Assembly (NCBI GenBank): GCA_002409365.1
Contig: DHUW01000037.1
Coordinates: 477 to 22,347 of the forward strand
Source of the DNA: Anaerolineaceae bacterium UBA5224
Lineage (GTDB): Bacteria > Chloroflexota > Anaerolineae > Anaerolineales > Anaerolineaceae
Reading direction: 5' to 3'
Length of the DNA: 21,871 bases
A program made the position numbers and the translations under genes. Position 1 is the stretch's first letter; each line of letters opens with the position of its first letter. Positions 14,658-21,871 of this stretch are shown here, piece after piece. The notes below the pieces were generated by a model. The model was not told the origin of the DNA. It was given only the letters and a program-made list of their open reading frames with translations, and did no database searches.

Positions 14658-15481
14658 CCCTGCAATCGCGTAACCTTATTCCTCGCTATCTGGTCGTATT
14701 ACTTTTTATGCTGATCGTGCTAATTCCTATTTGGGGGGCTTTGATGAGCGCCTTCAAATCGAATACTGAAATAGCTTCCTCACCTTTTAGCCTGCCCCAA
14801 ACATGGACATTGGATAACTTTCGCGAGGCATGGACAGTAGGTAAATTCAGTATTTTCTTCAAAAACAGCGTCATTGTTACTACGATTGTCGTGATTGCCA
14901 GCGTCTTTCTCTCGACCCTCAGCGGTTATGCTTTTGGTCAGTTGCCTTTGCCTGGAAAGGCGATCCTTTTTCCTCTGATGCTGGTCGGGTATATGGTGCC
15001 ATTCGAAGCTGTGGTCATCCCACTTTACAACTGGATGGGATTGCTTGGCTTGCGAAACACATATTGGGCGCTCATTTTGCCTCAAATTGGATTGAGTGTT
15101 TCCTTTGGGACGCTCTGGATGTCCACATTTTTCGAAAATGCCCCCCGCGAATTGGTGGACGCTGCCACGATCGATGGCTGCAACCGATGGCAGACCCTCT
15201 GGCAAATCCTTTGGCCTTTGGCAAGACCCGCAACAACAACGCTGATCGTCCTGATTTTCATGTGGACCTGGAACGAATTCTTGCTTGCACTCGTAATGGT
15301 GCAGACAGAAGCCATGCGTACCCTGCCCGTTGGTCTCGCATTTTTCCAGGGCAAATACACATCCAACCTTTCGTTGATGGCCGCTGGTGCGATCATCGTC
15401 GCTCTGCCAACGGTTTTGATTTACATCATTTTCCAGCGCTTTTTCATTCGCGGCATGCTTGGCGGTGCGATTAAGGGATAA
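14654..15481 (+). CDS. Sugar ABC transporter permease (MalG/UgpE type)
   Basis: 275 residues, six predicted membrane helices, the second half of the sugar channel. Hallmarks: the N-terminal IPIWGALMSAFKSNTEI region, PLYNWMGLLGLRNTYWALILP in the middle (shown as PLYNWMGLLGLRN), and the EAA loop ENAPRELVDAATIDGCN with W-Q-T and ILWPLARPA. The C-terminus RFFIRGMLGGAIKG is typical of MalG-like proteins. It is translationally coupled to the previous gene by ATGA. No ATP-binding subunit gene follows; the next gene has its own promoter. The transporter therefore probably borrows a shared MsiK/UgpC-type ATPase encoded elsewhere, as is common for this family in Gram-positive-type bacteria. Confidence 0.95.
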   Translation: MTLQSRNLIPRYLVVLLFMLIVLIPIWGALMSAFKSNTEIASSPFSLPQTWTLDNFREAWTVGKFSIFFKNSVIVTTIVVIASVFLSTLSGYAFGQLPLPGKAILFPLMLVGYMVPFEAVVIPLYNWMGLLGLRNTYWALILPQIGLSVSFGTLWMSTFFENAPRELVDAATIDGCNRWQTLWQILWPLARPATTTLIVLIFMWTWNEFLLALVMVQTEAMRTLPVGLAFFQGKYTSNLSLMAAGAIIVALPTVLIYIIFQRFFIRGMLGGAIKG

Positions 15482-15492
15482 CCTACCGCTTC

Positions 15493-15517
15493 TGCCTGCG
15501 TCTGCACGAAACAGGCA
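15493..15517 (+). terminator. Possible weak hairpin after the permease operon
   Basis: TGCCTG (15493-15498) and CAGGCA (15512-15517) are complementary across a 13-base loop, 12 bases after the last permease stop. Only TTGTCC follows, not a real U-run, so this is at best a weak terminator. The rest of the gap (15520-15600) is pyrimidine-rich with a short GCTCCCT tandem at 15531-15544 and no gene. Confidence 0.3.
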
Positions 15518-15603
15518 TTGTCCGTTCCCAGCTCCCTGCTCCCTGCACTCTGACCCCTCCTATTAACAATCCATAAAACCCTCTACCACCTCTATACATA
15601 CCT

Positions 15604-15632
15604 TTGTAATCCTCTCGTTCGTTCTCTATAAT
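15604..15632 (+). promoter_or_regulatory. Sigma70-type promoter of the E1-E2 operon
   Basis: TTGTAA (15604-15609), exactly 17 bases, then a perfect TATAAT (15627-15632); the start point should be near 15639. TACTA (15636-15640) and TAGTA (15651-15655) form a 10-base-spaced inverted repeat over the expected start, a possible but unproven operator. The ribosome site GTGGAG (15658-15663) lies four bases before the ATG at 15668. This is the best promoter in the window. Confidence 0.85.
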
Positions 15633-15667
15633 CCATACTACAAACACTATTAGTAGAGTGGAGCATC

Positions 15668-18094
15668 ATGTCAGATAACATACCTGAATTGCCCTTAACA
15701 AATGAACAACTGATCAGCGATTACCGCCTGAGTTATCGATCGCGCCAGGCATCTGTAATAGGGCGGCGCGAAGTGCTCACCGGCAAAGCCAAGTTTGGTA
15801 TTTTCGGCGACGGAAAAGAGATCGTCCAGATCATGCTCGCCCACCATTTCCAGAAAGGAGACTGGCGCGACGGATACTACCGCGACCAGACCTGGATGAT
15901 GGCTCTTGATTTACTCAATCTCGAACAATTTTTCGCTCAACTCTATGCGCATGCCGATCCTAAATTCGACCCTCACTCTGGCGGGCGCAACATGAACGGG
16001 CACTTCGCCTCGCAACTCATTGACGAAAATGGAGACTGGCTCAGCCAGAGCGACCGCTACAATTCTTCTGCCGATGCTGCCCCCACTGCCAGTCAAATGC
16101 CCCGGTCTGTCGGTCTGGCTTACGCTTCCGTGCTTTATCGGGAAATCGAAGAACTCAAACAATTTGATAAATTCAGTAACAATGGCAACGAAATTGCTTG
16201 GGTTTCGATCGGCAACGCTTCCACCGCTGAAGGTCCCTTCTGGGAGGCTGTGAACGCCATCGGTGTGCTTAAAGCCCCTGCGATTATCAGCATTTACGAT
16301 GACGGCTACGGTATTTCCGTGCCAAACGAATTCCAGATGGTCAAAGAAAGCATCTCAGCCATCCTGGAAGGCTTTCAGCGCATCCAATGTCCGGCTGATG
16401 AATGTGACCGGGGTTACGATATCTACACTGTCGAAGCCTGGAACTTCCCTGCCCTGTGGAATGCTTTTTCCCAGGCTGAAAAGACCGCCCGCGAACATCA
16501 TATCCCTTCCGTGATCCATATTTGTGATCTAACCCAACCGCTCGGACACTCCACTTCTGGCTCACAGGAACGCTATAAATCCAAAGAACGCCTGGCGTGG
16601 GAAGCTGAATTTGACAATCTCAAGAAATTCAGGCAATACCTGGTGGATCACAATGTCGCCACCGACGAACAATTCGACCAATGGGAACGAGAAGACAAAC
16701 AGACTGTGGAGCAAGCCCGCAAAACCGCCTGGGAAGCTTTCCAGAACCCGATCAAAGAAACCCGGCAGCAAGCCAGTGATCTGATCAAGGAGCTTGCCCA
16801 CAGTAAAGGCAGCCACACAGTTGAGTTAAACGAAATCGAACAAAAGTTGATGAGCATCCAGGACCCGATCAACAAAGATATCGCAGAGGCAGTTCATCAA
16901 GCTCTGGTTTCCACTGCCGATATTGACAACGAACATTTCGTGAAATTGTTCAATTGGAATAAGCAGCTCGAGGAAAGCAAGCTGGCGTATTACGATAAAT
17001 TCCTCCTTTCTGATTCAAAGCATTCGCCTCTGCTGGAAAAAGGGGTCCCAGCTCAATTCAGCGAAAATTCGCCCATGGTCATGGGTTTTGAGGTGATCAA
17101 CAAAGCTTTTGATGCAATGCTCGCTCGCGAACCACGCATGATCGCCTTTGGGGAAGATGTTGGCAGCCTGGGTGATGTCAACCAGGGCTTCCGGGGTATG
17201 CAGGCCAAATATGGCTCACTGCGCGTGACCGATACCGGCATCCGCGAAGCAACCATTCTCGGTCAGGGCATTGGGTTGGCACTGCGCGGTCTGCGGCCGA
17301 TCGCTGAGATCCAATATCTCGATTACCTGCTTTACGCCCTGCAGATCATGGCGGATGACCTTTCCAACCTGCGCTGGCGCACTGCTGGCCGGCAGCAGGC
17401 TCCGCTGATCGTACGCACACGTGGTCATCGTCTGGAAGGCATCTTCCACTCAGGCTCCCCCATGGCAGGCATAATCAATCTGGTTCGCGGTATGCATGTT
17501 TTGGTACCCCGCAACCTGACCCAGGCGGCTGGCTTTTACAACACTCTCATAGAAGGTGATGACCCTGCCCTGGTTATCGAAGTACTCAACGGTTACCGCT
17601 TTAAAGAACGCATGCCCGATAATATCGCCGAGTTCAAACTGCCATTGGGAGTCCCTGAGATTATGAGAGAAGGCACCGACATTACCCTGGTCACCTATGG
17701 TGCTCTCGTTCGCATCGCAGAAACCGCGGTGGAAATGCTGGGAAAAATTGGTATCAATGTCGAACTGATCGACGTTCAGTCACTTCTGCCTTTTGATCGC
17801 TTTGGCATGATCGGAGAATCGATCAAAAAGACTTCCCGGGTCTTGTTCCTGGACGAAGATGTACCTGGCGGCACCAGTGCCTACATGCTCGATCGGGTGG
17901 TGAACGGTCAGAAAGCCTGGCAGTGGCTCGACTCGGCCCCACAAACCCTTTCAGCTGCCGCCCATCGTCCCGCCTATGGTACCGATGGCGATTATTACAG
18001 CAAACCGAATGCAGAATCAATTTTTGACAAAGTTTATGAGATCATGCACGAGAGCAATCCCAAACGCTTCCCCATGGTCGGACAAGGAGATTAA
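15668..18094 (+). CDS. Fused alpha-beta E1 of a 2-oxoacid dehydrogenase complex
   Basis: 808 residues: E1-alpha domain (about 15-300), a charged helical linker (about 300-465), E1-beta domain (about 468-808). The thiamine-diphosphate enzyme decarboxylates a 2-oxoacid and passes the acyl group to the E2 lipoyl arm. The alpha part has YRDQT (71-75), GGRNMNGHF (105-113), SADAAPTASQMPR (134-146) and the cofactor motif. The beta part has FGEDVG (494-499), the IREATILGQGIGLAL segment with candidate catalytic E527, RPIAEIQ and HSGSP. The metal motif is unusual: GDG reads GNA (182-184) while the partner NN reads DD (211-212). The fusion resembles the branched-chain type of fused E1; pyruvate, acetoin or branched-chain substrates cannot be separated by eye. 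E2 follows after one base. No E3 gene is in the window. Confidence 0.92.
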   Translation: MSDNIPELPLTNEQLISDYRLSYRSRQASVIGRREVLTGKAKFGIFGDGKEIVQIMLAHHFQKGDWRDGYYRDQTWMMALDLLNLEQFFAQLYAHADPKFDPHSGGRNMNGHFASQLIDENGDWLSQSDRYNSSADAAPTASQMPRSVGLAYASVLYREIEELKQFDKFSNNGNEIAWVSIGNASTAEGPFWEAVNAIGVLKAPAIISIYDDGYGISVPNEFQMVKESISAILEGFQRIQCPADECDRGYDIYTVEAWNFPALWNAFSQAEKTAREHHIPSVIHICDLTQPLGHSTSGSQERYKSKERLAWEAEFDNLKKFRQYLVDHNVATDEQFDQWEREDKQTVEQARKTAWEAFQNPIKETRQQASDLIKELAHSKGSHTVELNEIEQKLMSIQDPINKDIAEAVHQALVSTADIDNEHFVKLFNWNKQLEESKLAYYDKFLLSDSKHSPLLEKGVPAQFSENSPMVMGFEVINKAFDAMLAREPRMIAFGEDVGSLGDVNQGFRGMQAKYGSLRVTDTGIREATILGQGIGLALRGLRPIAEIQYLDYLLYALQIMADDLSNLRWRTAGRQQAPLIVRTRGHRLEGIFHSGSPMAGIINLVRGMHVLVPRNLTQAAGFYNTLIEGDDPALVIEVLNGYRFKERMPDNIAEFKLPLGVPEIMREGTDITLVTYGALVRIAETAVEMLGKIGINVELIDVQSLLPFDRFGMIGESIKKTSRVLFLDEDVPGGTSAYMLDRVVNGQKAWQWLDSAPQTLSAAAHRPAYGTDGDYYSKPNAESIFDKVYEIMHESNPKRFPMVGQGD

Positions 18095-18095
18095 T

Positions 18096-19451
18096 ATGGC
18101 AACCAAACTGATTGCACCCAGAACAGGGGAAGGCGTTGAAGAACTGACCATTACGAATTGGCTCAAAAATGTAGGCGACAAAGTCGAGGAGATGGAATCG
18201 ATCCTGGAAATAGAGACTGATAAGGTGGTTACAGAATTCCCCAGCCCGGTGGCAGGCACCTTGTTGCGCATCGATGTGCCGGCAGGCAGTACAGTCAAAG
18301 TCGGTGAAAGCATGGGGTTGGTCGGTGATCCGAATGAATCCCTGGAAGAAGGAAAGCCATCAGCTCCCGCCGAAGAAAAAGCGTCTGCCCCTGCAGAAAA
18401 GCAGTCGGCAGAAACCGCAGAAGGACTTGAAGCAGCCTCATCCGAGGCCGTCAAATCCGCAGCTGAACAAGCTGAAGTCAAAAAGGAACCTATCCCGTCC
18501 GAACCAGAAAAGCCGGAGACGTCTGGAGAAAAATCTGCTTTCATATCACCCCTGGTTAGAAAAATGCTGGAGGATAACAAACTTGAACCTGAACAGCTAA
18601 CCGGAACAGGTGCTGGGGGACGCATCACCAAGCAGGACGTTGAAGCCTATCTTGCCAGACCAAGGGAAGAATCGAAAAAAACTCCTGAGCCTGTTACCGA
18701 AGAAAAGGTGAAACCTCAACCGGCAGTCAAACCGGCAGCAATTCCGGCAGACATGCCCGGGCAATTGATCCCGCACACTTCCACTCGCAGGCAGATTGCC
18801 ACTCATATGGTCGATTCCGTGTTGACCTCACCGAGAGTTTTAACCGTGATGGAAGTTGATATGACCAAAGTGCTGGCGCATCGCAAAGCAAATAAGGAAA
18901 AATATGAGCAAGATGGTGTCAACCTTACCCTGACCGCCTATTTTATTGCCGCACTGGCGAAAGCTTTAGGCAAGCACAAAATAGTGAATGCAAGCTGGAC
19001 CGATGAAGGTATTTTTGCCTACACTGATGTCAACGTTGGCATGGCTGTTGCGCTTGGCGAAGGCGGGCTCATTGTACCGGTCATCAGGCAGGCACAGAAT
19101 TTGTCTTTGATGGGCATCGCCGCTCAGATCAATGATCTGGCTGAACGCGCCCGTAATAAAAAACTCAAACCCGATGAAGTCAAGGGTGGAACCTTCACGC
19201 TCACAAACCACGGCACAGCGGGTTCGCTCTTCGCCATGCCGATCATCAATCAACCTCAGTTGGGTATTTTAGGCACGGGCATGATGCAAAAACGTGCCAT
19301 CGTAGTTACTGATGAAAACGGAAATGATTCCATAGCCATCCGTCCGATGGTTTACCTTTCGTACGTTTTTGACCATCGTGCTGTCGATGGTGAAAGCGGT
19401 GATAACTTCCTGATGGATGTGAAAAAGATCCTGGAGAACTGGTCAGAGTAA
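18096..19451 (+). CDS. E2 dihydrolipoamide acyltransferase of the 2-oxoacid dehydrogenase complex
   Basis: 451 residues in three domains. An N-terminal lipoyl domain (1-78) has the modified lysine K43 in EIETDKVVTEF. A flexible Ala/Pro/Glu-rich linker (about 85-145) leads to the peripheral subunit-binding domain (148-186: ISPLVRKMLEDNKL and GTGAGGRITKQDVEAYL). After a second linker comes the catalytic acyltransferase domain (about 225-451) with the active-site DHRAVDG (H427, D431) and GTFTLTNHGTAGS. It transfers the acyl group from lipoate to CoA. The open frame begins at 17976 inside the E1 gene, but AAGGAG (18084-18089) six bases before the ATG at 18096 and the start of the lipoyl domain set the real start. 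It is one base after the E1 stop, so tightly coupled. The acyl specificity follows E1 and is not resolved. Confidence 0.95.
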   Translation: MATKLIAPRTGEGVEELTITNWLKNVGDKVEEMESILEIETDKVVTEFPSPVAGTLLRIDVPAGSTVKVGESMGLVGDPNESLEEGKPSAPAEEKASAPAEKQSAETAEGLEAASSEAVKSAAEQAEVKKEPIPSEPEKPETSGEKSAFISPLVRKMLEDNKLEPEQLTGTGAGGRITKQDVEAYLARPREESKKTPEPVTEEKVKPQPAVKPAAIPADMPGQLIPHTSTRRQIATHMVDSVLTSPRVLTVMEVDMTKVLAHRKANKEKYEQDGVNLTLTAYFIAALAKALGKHKIVNASWTDEGIFAYTDVNVGMAVALGEGGLIVPVIRQAQNLSLMGIAAQINDLAERARNKKLKPDEVKGGTFTLTNHGTAGSLFAMPIINQPQLGILGTGMMQKRAIVVTDENGNDSIAIRPMVYLSYVFDHRAVDGESGDNFLMDVKKILENWSE

Positions 19452-19730
19452 AAACCATCTGCACACCCATTTCCCGTTCAGTCTTTCTGTCAGGACAAAA
19501 GATGTGGATAAAAAGGGTGGTTGAATATCGCTAAAAGATAAATGGAACATGATTCGCTGATGGTCACCCGCCTGGAGGACCATTTCTTGAAGTTTTGTAC
19601 TTGGGTTCCATACGTTTCGTTGATCATAAAATAATATTAACATGATTAATTACACCCGGATTTTTTGGGATAAGCCAGTTGGTGCCTTTCACAGCAACCT
19701 CTGATAAAATTCACCGCAAAGGAGACTACT
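19452..19730 (+). promoter_or_regulatory. Gap before the cyclophilin gene, with its ribosome site and a possible promoter
   Basis: 279 bases without a gene. A weak candidate promoter is TTGGTG (19679-19684), 18 bases, GATAAA (19703-19708). AAAGGAG (19718-19724) lies six bases before the ATG. ATGGTC (19560-19565) and GACCAT (19578-19583) can pair but lack a U-run, so no clear terminator for the E1-E2 operon was found. Nothing else recognisable. Confidence 0.4.
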
Positions 19731-20243
19731 ATGACACAAAAACATTGGAACAAAGCCCCGGATTTCAAACTGGATCTCAAAAAGAAATATTCCGCCACAT
19801 TCAAAACCGATAAAGGTGATATCAAAGTGGCGTTATTTGCCCAAAAAGCGCCTAACACCGTCAACAATTTCGTCTTCCTGGCACGTGAAGGCTTTTACAA
19901 TGACACCATCTTCCACCGCGTGATTCCTGACTTTATGGCTCAGGGCGGTGACCCCACCGGTACTGGCCGCGGTGGTCCCGGTTATTCTTTCCGGGATGAA
20001 TTTGACCCGTCACTCAAACATGATAAACCGGGCATTCTCTCCATGGCAAATGCTGGACCCAACACCAATGGATCCCAATTCTTCCTGACCCACGTTCCCA
20101 CCCCATGGTTGGATAACAAACATGCAGTTTTCGGAGAAGTGGTGGAAGGAATGGACGTCTTACTTTCTATACCTGCACGCGATCCAATGTTGTTTGGCTC
20201 ACCTGCTGTAAAACTTCACACCGTTGAAATAAGCGAAGAATGA
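19731..20243 (+). CDS. Cyclophilin-type peptidyl-prolyl cis-trans isomerase
   Basis: 170 residues, the single-domain cyclophilin size. It speeds cis-trans isomerisation of X-Pro bonds during folding. There is no signal peptide, so it should be cytoplasmic. The catalytic core is clear: FHRVIPDFMAQGGDPTGTG includes the catalytic Arg of FHRVI and the F-M-Q-GGD segment; then SMANAGPNTNGSQFF and LDNKHAVFGEV. The first 20 residues (MTQKHWNKAPDFKLD) are a short basic leader before the fold. A strong ribosome site is six bases upstream. It is followed 11 bases later by hutH and is probably cotranscribed with it, although no functional tie is known. Confidence 0.96.
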   Translation: MTQKHWNKAPDFKLDLKKKYSATFKTDKGDIKVALFAQKAPNTVNNFVFLAREGFYNDTIFHRVIPDFMAQGGDPTGTGRGGPGYSFRDEFDPSLKHDKPGILSMANAGPNTNGSQFFLTHVPTPWLDNKHAVFGEVVEGMDVLLSIPARDPMLFGSPAVKLHTVEISEE

Positions 20244-20254
20244 TGGGAGGAAAG

Positions 20255-21778
20255 GTGACAGAAATTTCGCTGAATGGTAGTGAGCTAACGATTGAACAGG
20301 TTGGTAATGTGGCCAAAAACCCAGAAATTCGCGTTTCAATTGCCCCTGATGCTATTCCCGCCATCAATCGTGCTGCCAAAGCGGTCCAACAATTGATCAG
20401 CGAAGGTCGCATCGCCTATGGTATTACTACAGGTTTCGGTGCATTCAAAGACCAACTGATATCCGCTGATGAGGTCGAAAAACTCCAGGAGAACATCATC
20501 TTCAGCCATGCTGTTGGGGTCGGTCCGCTTCTGGATGCGCCCACCGTTCGAGCGATGATGCTGATCCGTGCCAATACCCTTGCTAAAGGGCATAGTGGTA
20601 TCCGCCTTGAGACCCTGCAGTTGCTGCTTGAGCTGCTTAACCGTAATATTCTGCCCATCATTCCCTCCAAAGGTTCGCTTGGCGCCAGCGGCGACCTGGC
20701 ACCCCTTGCTCACATGGCTCTTCCCCTATTGGGGATCGGACAAGTAGTTGTTGATGGCCAAACGCTTGATGCTAAAGATGCCCTCCAAAAAGCCGGTTTG
20801 CAGCCTATAAAACTGGCTGCCAAAGAGGGCCTGGCACTGACCAATGGCACAACCATGATGACTGCCATGGGTGCTCTCCTTGTTGCAGCAGCTGATTCGC
20901 TTATGGAAACTGCGAACTGTGCTGGAGCAATGTCGATAGAAGCGCAAAATGGTACCCTGCGTGCTTTTCTGCCCCAGATCCATGCTGCCCGTCCGCAACG
21001 TTTCCAGGCAGATACAGCCGCACAGATCCGCGAGCTGCTCAAAGGCAGCCAATTTACCCGCCCGGACAATTCCGCCAACGTCCAGGATGCCTACACCCTG
21101 CGCTGCATCCCCCAGGTACACGGTGCTGTGCGCAGCGCTATTCAATATGCCCGCGGTGTTGTAGAAACTGAACTCAATTCGGTCACTGACAATCCGCTGC
21201 TCTTCTTTGAGAATGATCAGGTTGATGTGGTTTCTGGTGGCAACTTTCATGGTGAACCGCTTGCATTGGCGCTTGATTTTTTGGCAATTGCCCTGGCAGA
21301 TCTCGGAAATATGTCTGAACGCCGCATCGCCAAACTGATCGACAACCACACTGAGCATTACCCATCCTTCCTGGCAGCTCATGGGGGTTTGAATTCAGGA
21401 TTCATGATTTTACAATACACTGCAGCAGCACTTGCTTCTGAAAATAAAACCCTGGCACACCCTGCCAGTCTGGATTCCCTGCCTTCATCCGGTAATGTGG
21501 AAGACCATGTCAGTATGGGAGCGAACGCGGCCAATCACTGCGCAATGGTTTTGGATAACGTTACAAACATCATTTCGATCGAACTGATGGCAGCGGCTCA
21601 GGCAATCGATTTCAGGTTACTGGATGAAACGAACCTGAACCAAGGTGCAGGGACGTCTGTGGCTATGCGCAAAGTGCGGGAAATTGTGCCCTTCTTCAAA
21701 GAAGATGCCTTCTTCCAGCCTTATTTGCTCAAATTGGTCGATTCCGTTCGCTCAGGGAATTTTTGTCAGCTGGTTTAG
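20255..21778 (+). CDS. hutH: Histidine ammonia-lyase (histidase)
   Basis: 507 residues from GTG; the family is about 510. It removes ammonia from L-histidine to give urocanate, using the MIO group formed from A144-S145-G146 in GSLGASGDLAPLAHM. Other landmarks: Y55 and TGFG (59-62), SH at 84-85 (the position where tyrosine/phenylalanine lyases differ), SVTDNPL, GGNFHGEP, NSGFMILQYTAAALASENK and EDHVSM. The Glu of the last motif is kept, but the residue before it is Val where Pseudomonas has Gln. The frame also has ATG at 20240 overlapping the ppi stop, but GGGAGG (20245-20250) precedes GTG 20255, and alignment with Pseudomonas HutH puts its Met exactly there. No hutU, hutI or regulator lies in the window. 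An intrinsic terminator follows 12 bases after the stop. Confidence 0.92.
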   Translation: MTEISLNGSELTIEQVGNVAKNPEIRVSIAPDAIPAINRAAKAVQQLISEGRIAYGITTGFGAFKDQLISADEVEKLQENIIFSHAVGVGPLLDAPTVRAMMLIRANTLAKGHSGIRLETLQLLLELLNRNILPIIPSKGSLGASGDLAPLAHMALPLLGIGQVVVDGQTLDAKDALQKAGLQPIKLAAKEGLALTNGTTMMTAMGALLVAAADSLMETANCAGAMSIEAQNGTLRAFLPQIHAARPQRFQADTAAQIRELLKGSQFTRPDNSANVQDAYTLRCIPQVHGAVRSAIQYARGVVETELNSVTDNPLLFFENDQVDVVSGGNFHGEPLALALDFLAIALADLGNMSERRIAKLIDNHTEHYPSFLAAHGGLNSGFMILQYTAAALASENKTLAHPASLDSLPSSGNVEDHVSMGANAANHCAMVLDNVTNIISIELMAAAQAIDFRLLDETNLNQGAGTSVAMRKVREIVPFFKEDAFFQPYLLKLVDSVRSGNFCQLV

Positions 21779-21790
21779 TTTTTTCGTAGG

Positions 21791-21819
21791 CCGGGTTGGA
21801 GACCGCAACCCGGTTTTTT
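21791..21819 (+). terminator. Intrinsic terminator after hutH
   Basis: CCGGGTTG (21791-21798) pairs perfectly with CAACCCGG (21806-21813) across the seven-base loop GAGACCG, followed by six T. It closes the cyclophilin-hutH unit. The last 50 bases of the window hold nothing recognisable. Confidence 0.95.
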
Positions 21820-21871
21820 ATTATGTATTGGGCTAGACCCTATCGGATTTTGTAGGAATCAGGCTTGACCC

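Noticed and set aside
17976..18095. N-terminal extension of the E2 reading frame inside the E1 gene
   Set aside because: The lipoyl domain begins at 18096, where a strong ribosome site is found; the extension is out-of-frame E1 sequence.
18017..18631. 204-codon minus-strand frame
   Set aside because: It is the shadow of the Ala/Glu/Pro-rich E2 linker; low-complexity coding sequence often leaves the opposite strand open.
19560..19583. ATGGTC/GACCAT hairpin as terminator of the E1-E2 operon
   Set aside because: Six-base stem with a 12-base loop and no U-run; also more than 100 bases after the stop.
1..21871. CRISPR array, tRNA/rRNA genes, insertion sequences, phage or attachment sites
   Set aside because: No regularly spaced repeats, no cloverleaf or rRNA signatures, and no transposase or integrase motifs were seen on either strand.

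Overview
This is about 21.9 kb of ordinary bacterial chromosome, with 15 protein genes (one cut by the left edge), short gaps, several clear intrinsic terminators and one T-box leader. No tRNA, rRNA, CRISPR array, insertion sequence or phage gene was seen. The mix suggests an anaerobic, heterotrophic member of the Chloroflexota, probably Anaerolineae-like. The reasons are the T-box-controlled valS, a chromosomal FmrO/Rmt-type methyltransferase pair, a type II pantothenate kinase, a fused E1 alpha-beta 2-oxoacid dehydrogenase and a sugar ABC operon without its own ATPase. This placement is inference from gene content, not a phylogeny.

Left region (1-5845): an rRNA modification neighbourhood. 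Two tandem FmrO/Rmt-family methyltransferases and an RsmF-like m5C methyltransferase form a translationally coupled operon with ATGA overlaps. Facing it is coaW-rsmE on the minus strand. Then come a queuosine-precursor transporter (plus) and rsmI (minus), which overlap at their 3' ends. By homology with the E. coli enzymes and the Rmt family, the expected rRNA targets (G1405, C1407, U1498, C1402) all lie in the decoding centre around helix 44 of 16S rRNA.

Middle region (5846-12248): a roughly 300-base gap with a perfect dyad leads into a 572-residue uncharacterised protein whose C-terminal half looks like a nucleoside phosphorylase. It converges on valS through a shared bidirectional terminator. 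valS is preceded by a full T-box riboswitch with a GUC (Val) specifier and an intrinsic terminator. Upstream of valS lies gmd (GDP-mannose 4,6-dehydratase) with its own terminator.

Right region (12366-21871), all plus strand: a lipoprotein sugar-binding protein, an intercistronic terminator/attenuator, and two MalF/MalG-type permeases. Next, a strong sigma70-type promoter (TTGTAA-17-TATAAT) drives a fused E1 alpha-beta subunit and an E2 acyltransferase; no E3 is in the window. Then come a cyclophilin-type peptidyl-prolyl isomerase and a histidine ammonia-lyase, closed by a terminator at 21791-21819. The most interesting points are the decoding-centre methyltransferase cluster with its divergent second Rmt copy, the uncharacterised phosphorylase-like protein, and an apparent reciprocal Asp/Asn exchange in the thiamine-diphosphate metal site of the E1.
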